Shown here one piece after another: positions 7,804 through 19,300 of a stretch of DNA of 64,000 nucleotides. The notes under the pieces were generated by a model. The model was not told the origin of the DNA. It searched no databases and was given only the letters and a program-made list of their open reading frames with translations. Source of the stretch: Prevotella sp. P3-122 (GTDB lineage: Bacteria > Bacteroidota > Bacteroidia > Bacteroidales > Bacteroidaceae); assembly GCF_002251365.1 (NCBI RefSeq), contig NZ_NPJH01000025.1, positions 1 through 64,000 of the forward strand, in the 5' to 3' direction. Numbering within the stretch: the stretch's first letter is position 1; each line of letters opens with the position of its first letter. The position numbers and the translations under genes are program-made.

Positions 7804-9420
7804 TTACTCCCACTCGATTGTCGAAGGTGGCTTTGACGAAATGTCGTAGCACACGCGGTTTACTCCACGTACCTTATTTATTATTTCATTCGACACCTTT
7901 GCCATAAAATCATATGGCAGATGTGCCCAGTCGGCTGTCATGGCATCGGTGGAGGTTACGGCACGCAGGGCTACGGGGTGCTCGTAGGTGCGCTCGTCGC
8001 CCATCACGCCTACGCTTCTAACTGTTGAGAGCAGCACCGTGCCGGCCTGCCATATCTGGTCGTAGAGGCTTACCTCTATCTCGCCGTCGGTCATCTCTGC
8101 TGGCACACCAGCGGCCAGCACCTTGCGTGCTTCCTCGCCTGAGAGGCGTACCTTGTAATCGCGTAATCCACGGATGTAGATATCGTCAGCGTCCTGAAGG
8201 ATGCGTACTTTCTCGGGAGTGATGTCGCCAAGAATACGTACTGCCAGTCCTGGTCCGGGGAATGGATGGCGTGTAATAAGATGTTCAGGCATGCCAAGCT
8301 GACGTCCCACACGGCGCACCTCATCCTTGAACAGCCATTTCAGAGGCTCGCAGAGCGACAGGTGCATCTCCTTTGGCAGTCCGCCCACATTGTGGTGGCT
8401 CTTGATGACCTTTCCTGTAATGTTTAGGCTTTCGATGCGGTCGGGGTATATAGTGCCCTGTGCGAGCCACTTAGCACCTGTTATCTTCTTTGCCTCGGCG
8501 TTGAACACCTCAACGAAGTCGCGGCCGATTATCTTGCGCTTCTGCTCCGGGTCTGTGACTCCAGCCAGGTCTGCGAAGAATTTCTCGCTGGCATCTACTC
8601 CGACAACATTGAGTCCAAGGCACTCATAGTCGTGCATTACATCCCGGAACTCGTTCTTGCGCAGCATGCCATGGTCGACGAATATACAGGTGAGGTTCTT
8701 GCCTATGGCACGGTTGAGCAACACAGCTGCCACTGATGAGTCAACACCGCCTGAGAGTCCAAGAATTACACGGTCGTCGCCCAACTCAGCCTTAAGCTCA
8801 GCTACAGTGGTATCGACAAATGACGCTGCACTCCAGTCCTGTCTTGAGCCACAGATACCGACAATGAAATTCCTGAGCAGCAGAGTGCCCTGAACGGTAT
8901 GGAACACCTCTGGATGGAACTGCACGGCCCATACTCCCCTGCCAAGTGCAGTATTGCTGTAGGCAGCATATTTCACATCGGTCGTAGATGCTATACACTC
9001 AAAGCCATCGGGAATAGCAGTGATTGTGTCGCCATGACTCATCCAAACCTGAGAGCCATTGTCGAAACCGCAGAAAAGAGGGTTTTCCGTATTGACCGTA
9101 TCGAGATGCGCACGGCCATACTCACGCGAGTCAGCCTTCTCAACCTTACCTCCGAGGGCATGCGAGATAAACTGTGCACCATAGCAGATACCAAGCACAG
9201 GAAGACGTCCCATGAACCTGTCAAGGTTCACCTTGAAAGCCTCAGGGTCGTGAACGGAATAAGGAGAGCCGCTGAGAATGACTCCGATAACGTCACTGTC
9301 GTCCTCTGGGTACTTGTTGTAAGGTAGAATCTCGCAGAAAGTGTCAAGCTCGCGCACACGGCGGCCAATGAGCTGCGTGGTCTGTGAGCCGAAATCGAGG
9401 ATGATAATTTTCTGTTGCAT
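7804..9420 (-). CDS. guaA: GMP synthase (glutamine-hydrolysing)
   Basis: This enzyme converts XMP to GMP with ATP and glutamine, the last step of guanine nucleotide synthesis, in the cytoplasm. It has 538 residues. The class I glutamine amidotransferase domain is N-terminal, with catalytic Cys79 in GICYGAQ and His169/Glu171 in QFHPEV. The ATP-pyrophosphatase domain has its P-loop SGGVDSS at residues 223-229. The C-terminal dimerisation domain closes with the family-typical KPPSTIEWE. Only 17 bases separate it from the upstream nucleotidyltransferase gene, and no promoter is visible between them, so it is probably transcribed from upstream. Confidence 0.98.
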   Translation of the reverse strand: MQQKIIILDFGSQTTQLIGRRVRELDTFCEILPYNKYPEDDSDVIGVILSGSPYSVHDPEAFKVNLDRFMGRLPVLGICYGAQFISHALGGKVEKADSREYGRAHLDTVNTENPLFCGFDNGSQVWMSHGDTITAIPDGFECIASTTDVKYAAYSNTALGRGVWAVQFHPEVFHTVQGTLLLRNFIVGICGSRQDWSAASFVDTTVAELKAELGDDRVILGLSGGVDSSVAAVLLNRAIGKNLTCIFVDHGMLRKNEFRDVMHDYECLGLNVVGVDASEKFFADLAGVTDPEQKRKIIGRDFVEVFNAEAKKITGAKWLAQGTIYPDRIESLNITGKVIKSHHNVGGLPKEMHLSLCEPLKWLFKDEVRRVGRQLGMPEHLITRHPFPGPGLAVRILGDITPEKVRILQDADDIYIRGLRDYKVRLSGEEARKVLAAGVPAEMTDGEIEVSLYDQIWQAGTVLLSTVRSVGVMGDERTYEHPVALRAVTSTDAMTADWAHLPYDFMAKVSNEIINKVRGVNRVCYDISSKPPSTIEWE

Positions 9421-9437
9421 GTTCTATTATTATATGT

Positions 9438-10187
9438 TTAGTATTTTGTTTCTGATAAACTGTTCAAGAAAGCCTCCGCATCGCTTAATGTCTCTGCCTT
9501 GCCCACATCCATAAGCTTTAGTCCCTCCTTGGGATGCCCGACAATCCTTGCCTTATCACACTCTTGGATATAGAAGTCCATGATACCGAATTTCTCAGGA
9601 TAAGCCTGCATAAGTGGGAACAATGCAGGAGAGAAGACGTGGATGCCGGCAAAGGCATATTTACGCAATGATGCGATATTGTCCACCCGGGCAATGTCTC
9701 CCTTTATCTCTCCCGTAGCGATATTTGTCCATCCTCTCATCCTCAAATCCTCGTCGAATAGCAGGTAACGCTTGGTCTGCCTCTCGCTCACAAGGAGTGT
9801 TGCATCGTTGTTGGCCGCAGATAAGTAGAAGTCGCGCAGGCATACATTGCTGAGAATATCTACATTATGGATAAGGATGGGAGAAGAAGAAGAGAACAAT
9901 GACGCTGCCTTCCTTATGCCTCCTCCTGTATCGAGCAACATTCCTGTCTCGTCGCTAATCGCTATATCGAGACCGAAATTAGCATTTGCATTCAGGTAGT
10001 CTACTATCTGCGAGGCGAAATGATGGACGTTGACAACAATCCTTGTGAACCCCTCATTCCTAAGGTTCATTATCACGTGTTTCAGCAGAGGCTCTCCCCC
10101 CACCCTCACCAGTGCCTTTGGCATGGTGTCGGTCAAGGGTTTCAGTCGTGTGCCGAGTCCGGCTGCAAATATCATTGCTTGCATCAT
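9438..10187 (-). CDS. Sugar-1-phosphate nucleotidyltransferase (MurU-like)
   Basis: This 249-residue nucleotidyltransferase of the GT-A fold transfers an NMP to a sugar 1-phosphate. The signature GLGTRLKPLTDTMPKALV lies at the N-terminus, with LLDTGGGIRKA and the metal-binding HNVDI segment downstream. Size and motifs resemble MurU (N-acetylmuramate-1-phosphate uridylyltransferase) and related short enzymes that lack a left-handed helix domain. It lies directly after an AmgK-like sugar kinase fusion, the same pairing as AmgK/MurU in peptidoglycan recycling. That role is an inference, and mannose or another sugar is possible. A second ATG follows one codon after the first. Confidence 0.82.
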   Translation of the reverse strand: MMQAMIFAAGLGTRLKPLTDTMPKALVRVGGEPLLKHVIMNLRNEGFTRIVVNVHHFASQIVDYLNANANFGLDIAISDETGMLLDTGGGIRKAASLFSSSSPILIHNVDILSNVCLRDFYLSAANNDATLLVSERQTKRYLLFDEDLRMRGWTNIATGEIKGDIARVDNIASLRKYAFAGIHVFSPALFPLMQAYPEKFGIMDFYIQECDKARIVGHPKEGLKLMDVGKAETLSDAEAFLNSLSETKY

Positions 10188-10192
10188 GTGTG

Positions 10193-10200
10193 CAAAGATA
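10193..10200 (-). promoter_or_regulatory. Possible -7 element of the nucleotidyltransferase-guaA unit
   Basis: TATCTTTG on the minus strand (CAAAGATA at 10193-10200) is a perfect -7 match, but it lies only a few bases before the start codon and has no -33 partner at the usual distance. It would give an almost leaderless transcript. Confidence 0.3.
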
Positions 10201-10310
10201 ATAATAATTATTATGAAATACGTTGTTTTAGGTGAAAAACTTGTTTTTCATCCTTCATCAAAAGCACCACAGGGTAACCCCTTGGTACAGCGAGATACCG
10301 CTTCGGAGGG

Positions 10311-11861
10311 TTATTCCTTTCGCTCTGCCTCCATCAGTTGAGTTATGTTCTGTTCCCTATGACACACCCTTACCTCTATTCCGAACTTTTGGTGTATATG
10401 CTCTGCAAGGTGCTGTGCGCTGTATACGCTGCGGTGCTGTCCTCCAGTGCACCCAAACGAGAACATCAGCGACGTGAATCCTCGCTGCATATACCGGCGG
10501 ACGTGCGCATCGGCAAGCTTGTACACACTGTCAAGGAATGTCAGTATCTCACCATCGTCCTCAAGGAAACGTATCACAGGCTCGTCAAGTCCCGTTAGTT
10601 TCTTATATGGCTCATATCGCCCGGGGTTGTGGGTGCTGCGGCAGTCAAAGACATATCCTCCGCCATTACCGCTCTCATCCTCTGGTATACCCTTTCTGAA
10701 CGAGAAGCTGAACACCCTCACTACAAGCGGACCCTTTCCGTCGTATTTCGAGAATGTTGCCGGACCGTCCATGGGATTTGCACTATAAACGTTGCTGTCT
10801 GTAGTCTTGTAACCATCAGCCCTGTTCACGGCCGCCTGCTCTATATGGCGGAACTGCGGCAGTTCAGTAAGCCTCTTCAGCATGTCCATCATATAAGGAT
10901 AAGGGAAAACTCTATCGCCCATAGCCAGCAGGTCACGGAGATTATCCATGGCAGCAGGGATGCTGTCGAGAAAATGCTTCTTACGCTCGAAATATCCGCG
11001 GAAACCGTATGCGCCCAGCACCTGCAAGGTGCGGAACAAGACAAACAGCGAGAGCCTGGTGACGAAATGTCTTACCGACGGCACTTCTGTGTAGTTCTTC
11101 AGCGAGTTGTAGTATTCCCACACCAGTTCCCTGCGCAGCTTGTAGGGATAGCGTGCTGATGCCTGCCAAAGGAAAGAGGCCAGGTCATAGTAGTATGGGC
11201 CACGGCGACCACCCTGGAAGTCAATGAAATAAGGGTGTCCCTTGTCATCGAGCATCACATTCCTTGCCTGGAAGTCACGATACAGAAAGCAGTCGTCGTC
11301 CTCGGCTGTGAGGTCTTTGGCAAAGAGCCGGAAATTGGCCTCAAGCTTCAACTCGTGGAAATCCAGTCCCGTAGCCTTGAGGAAGCAGTACTTGAAGTAA
11401 TTGAGGTCGAAAAGTACGCTGTCCTGATTGAACTCCGCCTGCGGATAGCAGTTGCTCCATTCCAGTCCCCTCGCTCCCCTCATTTGTATATTTGGCAACT
11501 CACGGATGGTATTAACAAGGAGTTCCCTCTCATGGCGGTTGTACCGTCCGCCAGCCTCACGTCCTCCCCTGATGGCATCGAAGAGTGAGGTGTGCCCAAG
11601 GTCGGTCTGCAAATAGCGTAGTTCGTCATCGCTTACGGCAATGACAGCAGGCACGGGCAATTTACGTTGTGTGAAATGACGGCAAAGGTATACGAAGGCA
11701 TGGTTCTCGTCACGGCTTGTCCCTACGACGCCTATGACGCTATGACCCTCGGCATCCGACATACGGTAATACTCACGGTTGCTGCCAGCACCTGGCAACC
11801 GGTCTACTTGTGCGGGATCTTTTCCTGCCCAGCCCCTATATAGTTCTATGAGTTTCTGCAT
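10311..11861 (-). CDS. Aminoglycoside phosphotransferase-like sugar kinase fused to RapZ C-terminal domain
   Basis: This 516-residue fusion has a phosphotransferase (APH/AmgK-type) kinase at residues 1 to about 340. Its Brenner-type loop YRDFQARN and the metal-binding IDFQGGRRGP are present; the first loop position is Tyr rather than the usual His. A RapZ C-terminal domain follows at about 365-510, with CRSTHNPGRY and the diagnostic SFGCTGGQHRSVY...HREQ. In E. coli, RapZ controls glucosamine-6-phosphate synthase, and this domain binds amino sugar phosphate and RNA. Here the domain is joined to a probable amino-sugar kinase and followed by a nucleotidyltransferase, so it may sense or channel cell-wall sugars, which is an inference. 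The frame is open to 11939, but the ATG at 11861 sits just after a full promoter. Confidence 0.87.
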   Translation of the reverse strand: MQKLIELYRGWAGKDPAQVDRLPGAGSNREYYRMSDAEGHSVIGVVGTSRDENHAFVYLCRHFTQRKLPVPAVIAVSDDELRYLQTDLGHTSLFDAIRGGREAGGRYNRHERELLVNTIRELPNIQMRGARGLEWSNCYPQAEFNQDSVLFDLNYFKYCFLKATGLDFHELKLEANFRLFAKDLTAEDDDCFLYRDFQARNVMLDDKGHPYFIDFQGGRRGPYYYDLASFLWQASARYPYKLRRELVWEYYNSLKNYTEVPSVRHFVTRLSLFVLFRTLQVLGAYGFRGYFERKKHFLDSIPAAMDNLRDLLAMGDRVFPYPYMMDMLKRLTELPQFRHIEQAAVNRADGYKTTDSNVYSANPMDGPATFSKYDGKGPLVVRVFSFSFRKGIPEDESGNGGGYVFDCRSTHNPGRYEPYKKLTGLDEPVIRFLEDDGEILTFLDSVYKLADAHVRRYMQRGFTSLMFSFGCTGGQHRSVYSAQHLAEHIHQKFGIEVRVCHREQNITQLMEAERKE

Positions 11862-11877
11862 TTCCCTGTTTTTCCTG

Positions 11878-11908
11878 CAAAGGTAGTGCAAAAGTGTGGA
11901 ATGGCAAA
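11878..11908 (-). promoter_or_regulatory. Promoter of the kinase-RapZ fusion gene
   Basis: On the minus strand, TTTG (11908-11905), a 19-nt spacer and TACCTTTG (11885-11878) give an ideal Bacteroidetes promoter. It lies so close to the ATG at 11861 that the leader would be about 10 nt. Confidence 0.75.
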
Positions 11909-11965
11909 ACAAAACCCCATTTTGTTTTTTTCCGAACACAGCCCTCCTTAATCACTTTTTTTTAT

Positions 11966-11973
11966 TACCTTTG
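11966..11973 (+). promoter_or_regulatory. -7 element of the hybrid two-component gene
   Basis: TACCTTTG is a perfect -7 match, 37 bases before the ATG at 12010. No TTG occurs at the -33 distance, which could fit a weak or activator-dependent promoter. Confidence 0.5.
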
Positions 11974-12009
11974 TGCCATGACTGACACAACATATCAGAA
12001 ACAACCACC

Positions 12010-15000
12010 ATGAGACTTCTACTACTAATATTTGCACTTATATTAACCACTGCTCAGGCCACGATAGCCGCAAGCAAAAAAGAGAGCTATTACGCCAACA
12101 GGCTCTCTGTGGGTGACGGACTGCCCAGCAACACCATTAGGGCAATGGTGCAGGACAACGACGGATATATATGGTTTGGCGGCACAGGCGGATTGGCACG
12201 CTACGATGGCTATGACGTGGTACAGATAAACGACATACATGACGGGATGCCGGTTAACAACATCGGACTGCTTGAAATGGACCGGCATAACAGCCTTCTA
12301 TGGGTAACGACAGCCACATACAACATAAAATGCCTGGAACTGCGCAAAGGCACCTTCGCCGACTATACCGGCAAGGGCGATGCCGACCGTGTCTATCGGA
12401 AACACCTGCTCACGGATAGGGGTATGTGGCTCTATACAGAGCAATACGGAATCCGTCACATAACTTACGAGGGCGGGAGTTTCAAGTGCCGTGACTATAC
12501 TTCCGCTGACAAGAGCATGCCTGAAAACAGCATTACATACATGTCGGAAGACGGCCAAGGCAACGTATGGGCCATCACCCAGCACACCATAAACTATATA
12601 GACACGGCTGGCAACAGCCGAATGATACAGGGTGGCATCAGGACACTCGACCTTAGGGCAAGAGGACACGACATAGTGGTGCTTGACAAAACCAACAAAG
12701 CATGGATATACAGCTCCAATGGCCGCCTGCGCATGACATCACAGCTACCTGTTGCATTGGGAATAGTTGACAAGGTGACGACATCCGTTATATGGAAGGG
12801 GAAATACTATGTCTTCACCACTGCTGACACCTATGCCTGCGACATCACAACAGGCAGATGGGAGCGTGCCGCCATTCAGGTGCCAGGAGCACTTGACCAA
12901 GGAAAGGCCGACGGCTACCAATTCATTGCCAACACCACAGACGGGACCCTATGGCTGCTGCCAGATGAAGGCAAAGCGACACCACTGCACCTTATAGACC
13001 GCATGAGCGCAAACCCTGGGCGTGGCAGAATATTCAACATCGCAAAGCAAGACGACTCTACATTACTCATTGCCACCTATGGTGCAGGACTGATTATATA
13101 CAACACGACAACAGGCCACACCACACGCTTCTCGTCACACGATGAGTCTCCACTGTTCCACTCCGACTACCTGTTCGACATTCTTGCAGACCGTAGCGGG
13201 GGCATATGGGTGGCCTCCGTAGCAACAGGCGTTACATGGCTCGGGCACAGACAGCCCAGCATAGCCAGATACGTGAAGCCGATACCAAATAAAAACAACG
13301 ACCGCGACAACGGCATCAGCCGTATCTTCAAGCTGCGGGACGGAGATATTGCCGTTACGGCATTCGACTTCCGCACGCTGGTTCTTGACACCATCAACGG
13401 CACGCTCAGCCAGTTGCCTTCTCCTTACGGCGACATCATTGCCTATACTACCGACCAGCATGGACACGAATGGATGATTACAAAATCGGGAGGACTGATG
13501 TCTGACGGAAAGCAGATTAGTAAGACAACAACCATTGGAGGAGTGCTACCAACAGACATCAATGACATGGTAGCGGACAGCAGTGGAAGACTGTGGATGG
13601 CAACATGGAAGGGAGGACTGCTGTGGACACGACCTGACACCAAAGGCACGCAATTCCACAGTCTGCTCACAGACAACTTCAATCAAAGCCGCATATACGA
13701 CATTGAGCTGACACCCGACGGATGGCTATGGGCTGCCACATGCGATGGACTATATGCCATCAATACCAGAAAGAAGCAGCCTGGCAAGGACGACATACTA
13801 ACATTCAACACCAAGAACGGGAGCCTGCCTGCCAACGAGATTATTTGCATAATGGCTGGTAACGACAGTACGCTATGGATAGGGACACAGGGCTACGGCA
13901 TTCTGCGCGCAACGCTACATGAAGGCCGTCACAAACTTTCCTATCTGTCCCTGACTAAGCAGAATGGTCTTGCCAACAACAATATCCGCTCCATCATGGC
14001 AGGCAAGGGCAACGATATATGGATAGGAACTGAGGAGGGACTGGCCGTGGTCAACAGCTCCACAATGCTCGTGCGCAACATTATGCCTGCAGCCTCCATC
14101 ATGGGCAATGTCTTCAACTCCAACAGCGGCCTGTGCCTTGCCAATGGCACAATATTCTTTGGCACCGACGACGGTGTGGCAATAGTAGACGCAAGGCGGA
14201 TGCAGACAACGGGGCAGCTGACACAGCAACCACACATCACGGATGTCCACATCGACGGCTCCTCTATATATGGTACACCTGCTCTGAGACACTACATATC
14301 GGACATAACGGCAGGACATCTAACTCTGGAGAGCGACAAGAACGACATCAAGATATATTTCTCATCGCTCGACTACCTAACAGCAGGAGAAACGCTATAC
14401 CAGTACTACCTGGAGGGCTATGACGAGACATGGAGAGAGCCAACAAGCGCAAACACCGCAGAATACCTGCACCTGCAGCCTGGTACCTATACTTTCCACG
14501 TAAAAGCCTCGAATGGTGCTCAATGGAGCGACATGCGCACGCTGGTGGTGGTCATAAGGCAACCATGGTACAGCACCCCACTTGCATGGCTCTTCTACAT
14601 AATGCTCATAACCGCATTCTCGGCCATAGTATACCGTCAGTGGCGACGTAACTTCGAGCTTAAACAAAGCATGGCTATCGACAGGCAACTCACGGACTTC
14701 CGCATAAGTTTCTTCACAAGCATTGCACATGAATTCAGGACACCTCTCGCCATCATCGATGGTGCTGTAAACAGGCTCACATCACCTACAGCAGCAGAGA
14801 GACCCACAAGTCAGCGGCCTGCTCTGCAGCAGATAAGACGTGGAACCAATAGACTGCTGCGCTTAGTGAACGAGCTTATGGAATTCCGTAAAATAAATAC
14901 GGGAAACATCAGGCTGACACTCCAGAATTGCGACATTGTAAAGCTGGTGCGCGATGTATTCAACGACCTGAGGCCACTGGCACAGCAGAAGGAGCAGAAC

Positions 15001-16242
15001 ATCACGTTCATACCATTCGCAAAGTCGTTCGTCGCTCCAATAGACAGCAACAAGTTGGAGAGCATAGTCTACAACCTGCTGTCAAATGCGGTGAAATACA
15101 CACCCGACAAGGGCAACATAACCCTACGCGTCACGCACCAGGACAACATGCTTGCCATTATCGTTGAGGACACCGGACCAGGCATCAGCCTTGACCAGCA
15201 AGCCTGTCTCTTTGAACCTTTCATGCACGGCAACGTTAGCAAGGGAGGCATGGGGATAGGACTATACACTGCCAAGCGCATGGCACAGGCACACCATGGC
15301 GACATCAGCTACGAGAAAGCCGGACTGGACAAGGGAGCGCAGTTCACGCTCACACTACCCGACAGAGCGGCAGCATACACGGCTGAGGAGTTGGAATCGC
15401 TTTCACATACAAATACCGACAAGCGGACTGACAGCACAAACTACACGGTGGTGAGGGAACCAATGGCTGAGCCACTCAACAACGAAACCATTGCCATCAT
15501 AGAGGACGACCGAGACATGCTCGAACAGCTCACCGACGAACTGGGAATATATTTTAAGACCGTTACCTATACCAATGGTGCCGACGGATACCAGGGAGTT
15601 ATTGCCAGCAAGCCCTCGCTCGTAATATGCGACGTCATGCTGCCCGACATGGACGGCTATTCCATCGTCGGCAACATTCGCAAGGACAAGTCGCTCGACA
15701 ACATGCCTGTCATCATGCTTACGGCGCTTGACGACGTAGGCCACCAGATAAAGGGCTACAAGGCTGGGGCCGACGACTACATGGTGAAGCCATGCAACTA
15801 CCAACTGCTTACTACACGTGCCGCTCAGCTAATAACCTGGGCAAAAAACAGGCAACAGGCACAATCGCTTTCAGACAACTCCAAAGAGTCACCAGTCGTA
15901 ACATCTATGGCTGACAAGAATTTCCGGAAGGATATAGATCGCCACATAGCACAACATCTCAACGACCCGGACTTCAACATCGAACGGCTGGCAGCTCTCA
16001 TGCAGATGGGACACACCAAGTTCTATGGCAAGATGAGGGATATCACAGGCATGTCGCCAAACAAGTATATCATGAGCGAGCGCATGAGAATTGCTGGGGA
16101 ACTGGTGCTTGAGGGCAGGATGAATGTCAGCGAGATTGCATACAAAGTGGGCTTTCAGGACCCGTCTTATTTCAACAAATGTTTCAAAAGACATTTCGGC
16201 ACAGTACCGACAAAATACGGCAAGGGGAACAAACAAACGTAG
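12010..16242 (+). CDS. Hybrid two-component sensor/regulator (HTCS)
   Basis: This is a single-chain sensor and transcription factor of 1410 residues that controls polysaccharide utilisation genes in Bacteroidota. A signal peptide (about 1-20) leads into two seven-bladed-propeller-type repeat regions with many Asp-Gly/Trp-Trp-type 'GxIWFGTxGGL' repeats, for example DGYIWFGGTGGLARYDG and STLWIGTQGYGIL. A Y_Y_Y domain follows (YQYYLEGYDETWREP, PGTYTFHVKASNG), then one membrane helix at about 858-876. The histidine kinase has His907 in IAHEFRTPLA and an ATP domain with NLLSNAVKYTPDKG. The receiver domain has phospho-acceptor Asp1208 in CDVMLPDMDG. A C-terminal AraC helix-turn-helix spans about 1310-1405. 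The ligand is probably a pectin oligosaccharide, inferred from the adjacent PL11 lyase. Confidence 0.95.
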   Translation: MRLLLLIFALILTTAQATIAASKKESYYANRLSVGDGLPSNTIRAMVQDNDGYIWFGGTGGLARYDGYDVVQINDIHDGMPVNNIGLLEMDRHNSLLWVTTATYNIKCLELRKGTFADYTGKGDADRVYRKHLLTDRGMWLYTEQYGIRHITYEGGSFKCRDYTSADKSMPENSITYMSEDGQGNVWAITQHTINYIDTAGNSRMIQGGIRTLDLRARGHDIVVLDKTNKAWIYSSNGRLRMTSQLPVALGIVDKVTTSVIWKGKYYVFTTADTYACDITTGRWERAAIQVPGALDQGKADGYQFIANTTDGTLWLLPDEGKATPLHLIDRMSANPGRGRIFNIAKQDDSTLLIATYGAGLIIYNTTTGHTTRFSSHDESPLFHSDYLFDILADRSGGIWVASVATGVTWLGHRQPSIARYVKPIPNKNNDRDNGISRIFKLRDGDIAVTAFDFRTLVLDTINGTLSQLPSPYGDIIAYTTDQHGHEWMITKSGGLMSDGKQISKTTTIGGVLPTDINDMVADSSGRLWMATWKGGLLWTRPDTKGTQFHSLLTDNFNQSRIYDIELTPDGWLWAATCDGLYAINTRKKQPGKDDILTFNTKNGSLPANEIICIMAGNDSTLWIGTQGYGILRATLHEGRHKLSYLSLTKQNGLANNNIRSIMAGKGNDIWIGTEEGLAVVNSSTMLVRNIMPAASIMGNVFNSNSGLCLANGTIFFGTDDGVAIVDARRMQTTGQLTQQPHITDVHIDGSSIYGTPALRHYISDITAGHLTLESDKNDIKIYFSSLDYLTAGETLYQYYLEGYDETWREPTSANTAEYLHLQPGTYTFHVKASNGAQWSDMRTLVVVIRQPWYSTPLAWLFYIMLITAFSAIVYRQWRRNFELKQSMAIDRQLTDFRISFFTSIAHEFRTPLAIIDGAVNRLTSPTAAERPTSQRPALQQIRRGTNRLLRLVNELMEFRKINTGNIRLTLQNCDIVKLVRDVFNDLRPLAQQKEQNITFIPFAKSFVAPIDSNKLESIVYNLLSNAVKYTPDKGNITLRVTHQDNMLAIIVEDTGPGISLDQQACLFEPFMHGNVSKGGMGIGLYTAKRMAQAHHGDISYEKAGLDKGAQFTLTLPDRAAAYTAEELESLSHTNTDKRTDSTNYTVVREPMAEPLNNETIAIIEDDRDMLEQLTDELGIYFKTVTYTNGADGYQGVIASKPSLVICDVMLPDMDGYSIVGNIRKDKSLDNMPVIMLTALDDVGHQIKGYKAGADDYMVKPCNYQLLTTRAAQLITWAKNRQQAQSLSDNSKESPVVTSMADKNFRKDIDRHIAQHLNDPDFNIERLAALMQMGHTKFYGKMRDITGMSPNKYIMSERMRIAGELVLEGRMNVSEIAYKVGFQDPSYFNKCFKRHFGTVPTKYGKGNKQT

Positions 16243-16295
16243 GAATTTCACATATTTCGGCTTTTTTTTACCATGCTGCAATACATGAAAAGAGC

Positions 16296-16303
16296 TATAT
16301 TTG
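16296..16303 (+). promoter_or_regulatory. -7 element of the first PL11 lyase gene
   Basis: TATATTTG matches TAnnTTTG and lies 29 bases before the ATG at 16333. No -33 match is present, which would suit activation by the upstream HTCS. Confidence 0.5.
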
Positions 16304-16332
16304 CAGCAAAATAAATTCTAAACTGATTTATA

Positions 16333-19300
16333 ATGAAAACAAATCTATTATTAGCTCTATCACTAACAATGGCAGCTCCTGCCGTCGCCCAACGACTGCA
16401 ACAGGACTTGGGACGAGGAGTGGTTGCCGTAGTGAGAAACACTGAACGGTCTGTCACGGCGGGAAACGAAGGGTGTCTCGTGTCCTGGCGAAGGCTGGCA
16501 CAAGAGCCCGAGCAGACTGTCTACAACCTCTACGTCAACGGCTCGCTCGTCACTACTACAACTGGCACATGCCATGTCCTGACACAAATAAACAACGGTG
16601 ACAGAATGAGGGTGGTACCCGTCATCAACGGAAAGGAGGATGACAGCACGGCTGGCGAGTTCACATTCGACAAGGCACGACAGCCATACTCCAACGCATT
16701 CATGAAAATTGAATTCGAGGGCACCATCTGTCACCCCGACAGTTTCAATGCCGTATACGCATGGCCTGCCGACCTTGACGGTGACGGAGAATACGACTAT
16801 GTGGTGGCTCAGGTCTCACGCGACAGAAGCGTTACCAACGACAAGGTGCAGGCATACCGCAGCGACGGCACACATCTGTGGACAATCGACATGGGGCCGA
16901 ACGTATGGATATGCACAGGCCAGAACGACATGGTTGTGGCATACGACATCGACTGTGACGGCAAGGCGGAGGTAATGATAAAATCTTCGGAAGGAACCCG
17001 TTTCTGGGATGCCTCGACAAAGGCGTTTGGCCACTATCCCTTTGGAAGCACCAATGCCGACATCGACGGTGACGGCATAGTAGACTACAAGCCAAGTACC
17101 ACGCGCATCGCACCTTTTTATATTAGTGTTGTCGATGGAATGACGGGAGCAGAGAAGGCAAGTGCGGAAATTGACTATTCTACCGTCACCGACGGAGTGG
17201 ACGCATGGGGACGTGACGCACGCGCAAAATACATGAACGACGACAGCGGTACGGAATATGCCTTCATGGGAGGCCATTTCGCCATAACATATACTGACGG
17301 CGTACATCCGTCGCTGATGATGGAATGTCTCGACCGCACAACAGACAAGACTCACCACAACTACGTCTTCGAGTTCCGTTACGACTGGCAGAACGGCAAG
17401 CCCACAAACTGGCATCACAGCTACACGTGGAGCCGCAACGACAAAAAGCCGTGGCCGGCGGAGTTCCATCAGCTAAGAGTGGCAGATGTCGATGGCGACG
17501 GCATCGACGAGATGCTTCAGGGAGGCTTCGGGGTGAACCCAGTCAAGGACATGGTGTTCTCGGCAGGTATCGGACATGGTGACAGGTTCCGTGTCAGCGA
17601 CATCGACCCCACACGACCAGGCATGGAGACATACGCCATACAGCAGTCGGCTCTGCTCGGACAGCTCATCTACGACTCACAGACGGGAGAGCACCTGAAG
17701 GAATGGTATCTGCCCAGCATTAGCGACGTGGGAAGAGGCGAGTGTATGGACGTAGACCCAGACCATCTGGGATATGAGGTCTACAGTACCATGGCAAATC
17801 TCTATGACTGCAAAGGAGAGGTAATCAAGGAGGGTGCCACCTCATATCCCTACGAAGGTATTTGGTGGGACGGCGACCTTGGACGAGAGGTGGTAAACTC
17901 ACCAGGCGGAAGCGGCTTCAGCTCAAACGTAATGATAACAAAGTACAACGGCAACAGACTTGCAGAGTTCTCGCAGGAAAGCAACTGGGACACACATGCC
18001 GGATGGGCAGTAAGACCAACATTCTGGGGCGATATCATCGGTGACTGGCGCGAGGAGGTAGTACTACTCTACAACCCTGGCGGACGCAACCTCGGACTTG
18101 TGGGGTACACCACCAACATACCAACAGACTATAGTTTCTACACCCTGCAGCACGACCCGCACTACCGCCAGGACTGTACTACACGCGGCTACTACCAGTC
18201 GCCCAACACTTCCTTCTATCTCGGCTATCAGATGCCTATGCCGCCACTGCCTCCAGTAATGAAGACCGACCTCAGATGGAGCAAGGGTACTGCATGGGCA
18301 GCAGGCTCTACTGCCTTTACCGACAATAGCCTGTCTGAGACAAAGGCATACACTGACGGACAGAGCGTGATGTTCGATATCGCAGGAGACAACTCCGCAA
18401 CTATAGTCCTCAACGAGGCTGTTGCTCCAGCAGCTACTTACCTCATGGTGCCCGTAGGCCACGACTACACAATCAGTGGCAATGGCTCGATAGCTGGCAA
18501 TGGCAACGTGTGGAAGAGCGAGAGAGGTACGGTAACCCTGAACACCAACATCACAACTACCGGCACTACCATCGTGAGCAACGGAACACTCATCGTCAAC
18601 GGTACCGTCAATGGACCTCTGTCACTGCGCGCCAACGGCACATTCGGGGGAAAGGCTACCATCAACGGTGGTGTGACATTCGAAGGCTCTCTGCACAACA
18701 AGGGATGCAGGCTCATGCCTGACGGTGCATTAACCTTCGGTACACCTGTTACAATTGACAAGGTTGTATACGTGGAGACAACACTCAATGAGGGTAACGC
18801 CGACCGCATAGTAGTCAACGGCACACTGACCATAAGCGGACAGCTGACCTTCAACGTGAACACCACAACCAATGACAATTCACTGCTGCAAGGGAAATAT
18901 ATCCTCGCCGAGACAACCGGAGGCATAACCACCGACAACGGCGTCATCAACGTAGCAGGTCTCAACGGACAGCCCTTCCACATCACAGTAGAAGGCAACA
19001 ACATCGTGCTGACCATCGACGGCTCACGCGAACCATCGGAAAACGTTGCATGGAAGGGCAGCGAGGACAGTACGTGGGACTATACAACGGCAAACTTCAC
19101 CGCAGACGGCACACAGTCGACATTCGTCAAGGGTGACAAGGTGACATTCAATGACGAAGCATCCGCAAGGGTAGTAAACGTCAACTCTGTCATCATGCCA
19201 ACAAGCGTGAACATCAATACGCAACTCGGCTACACCTTCAATGGCAATGGGGCAATCTCTGGTACGGCAACCGTTGTCAAGGAGGGTGACGGAGAGCTGA

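Noticed and set aside
18465..19016. Minus-strand ORF of 183 codons inside the first PL11 gene
   Set aside because: Its Val/Pro/Ser-rich composition is the antisense image of the Thr/Gly/Asn-rich beta-strand repeats.
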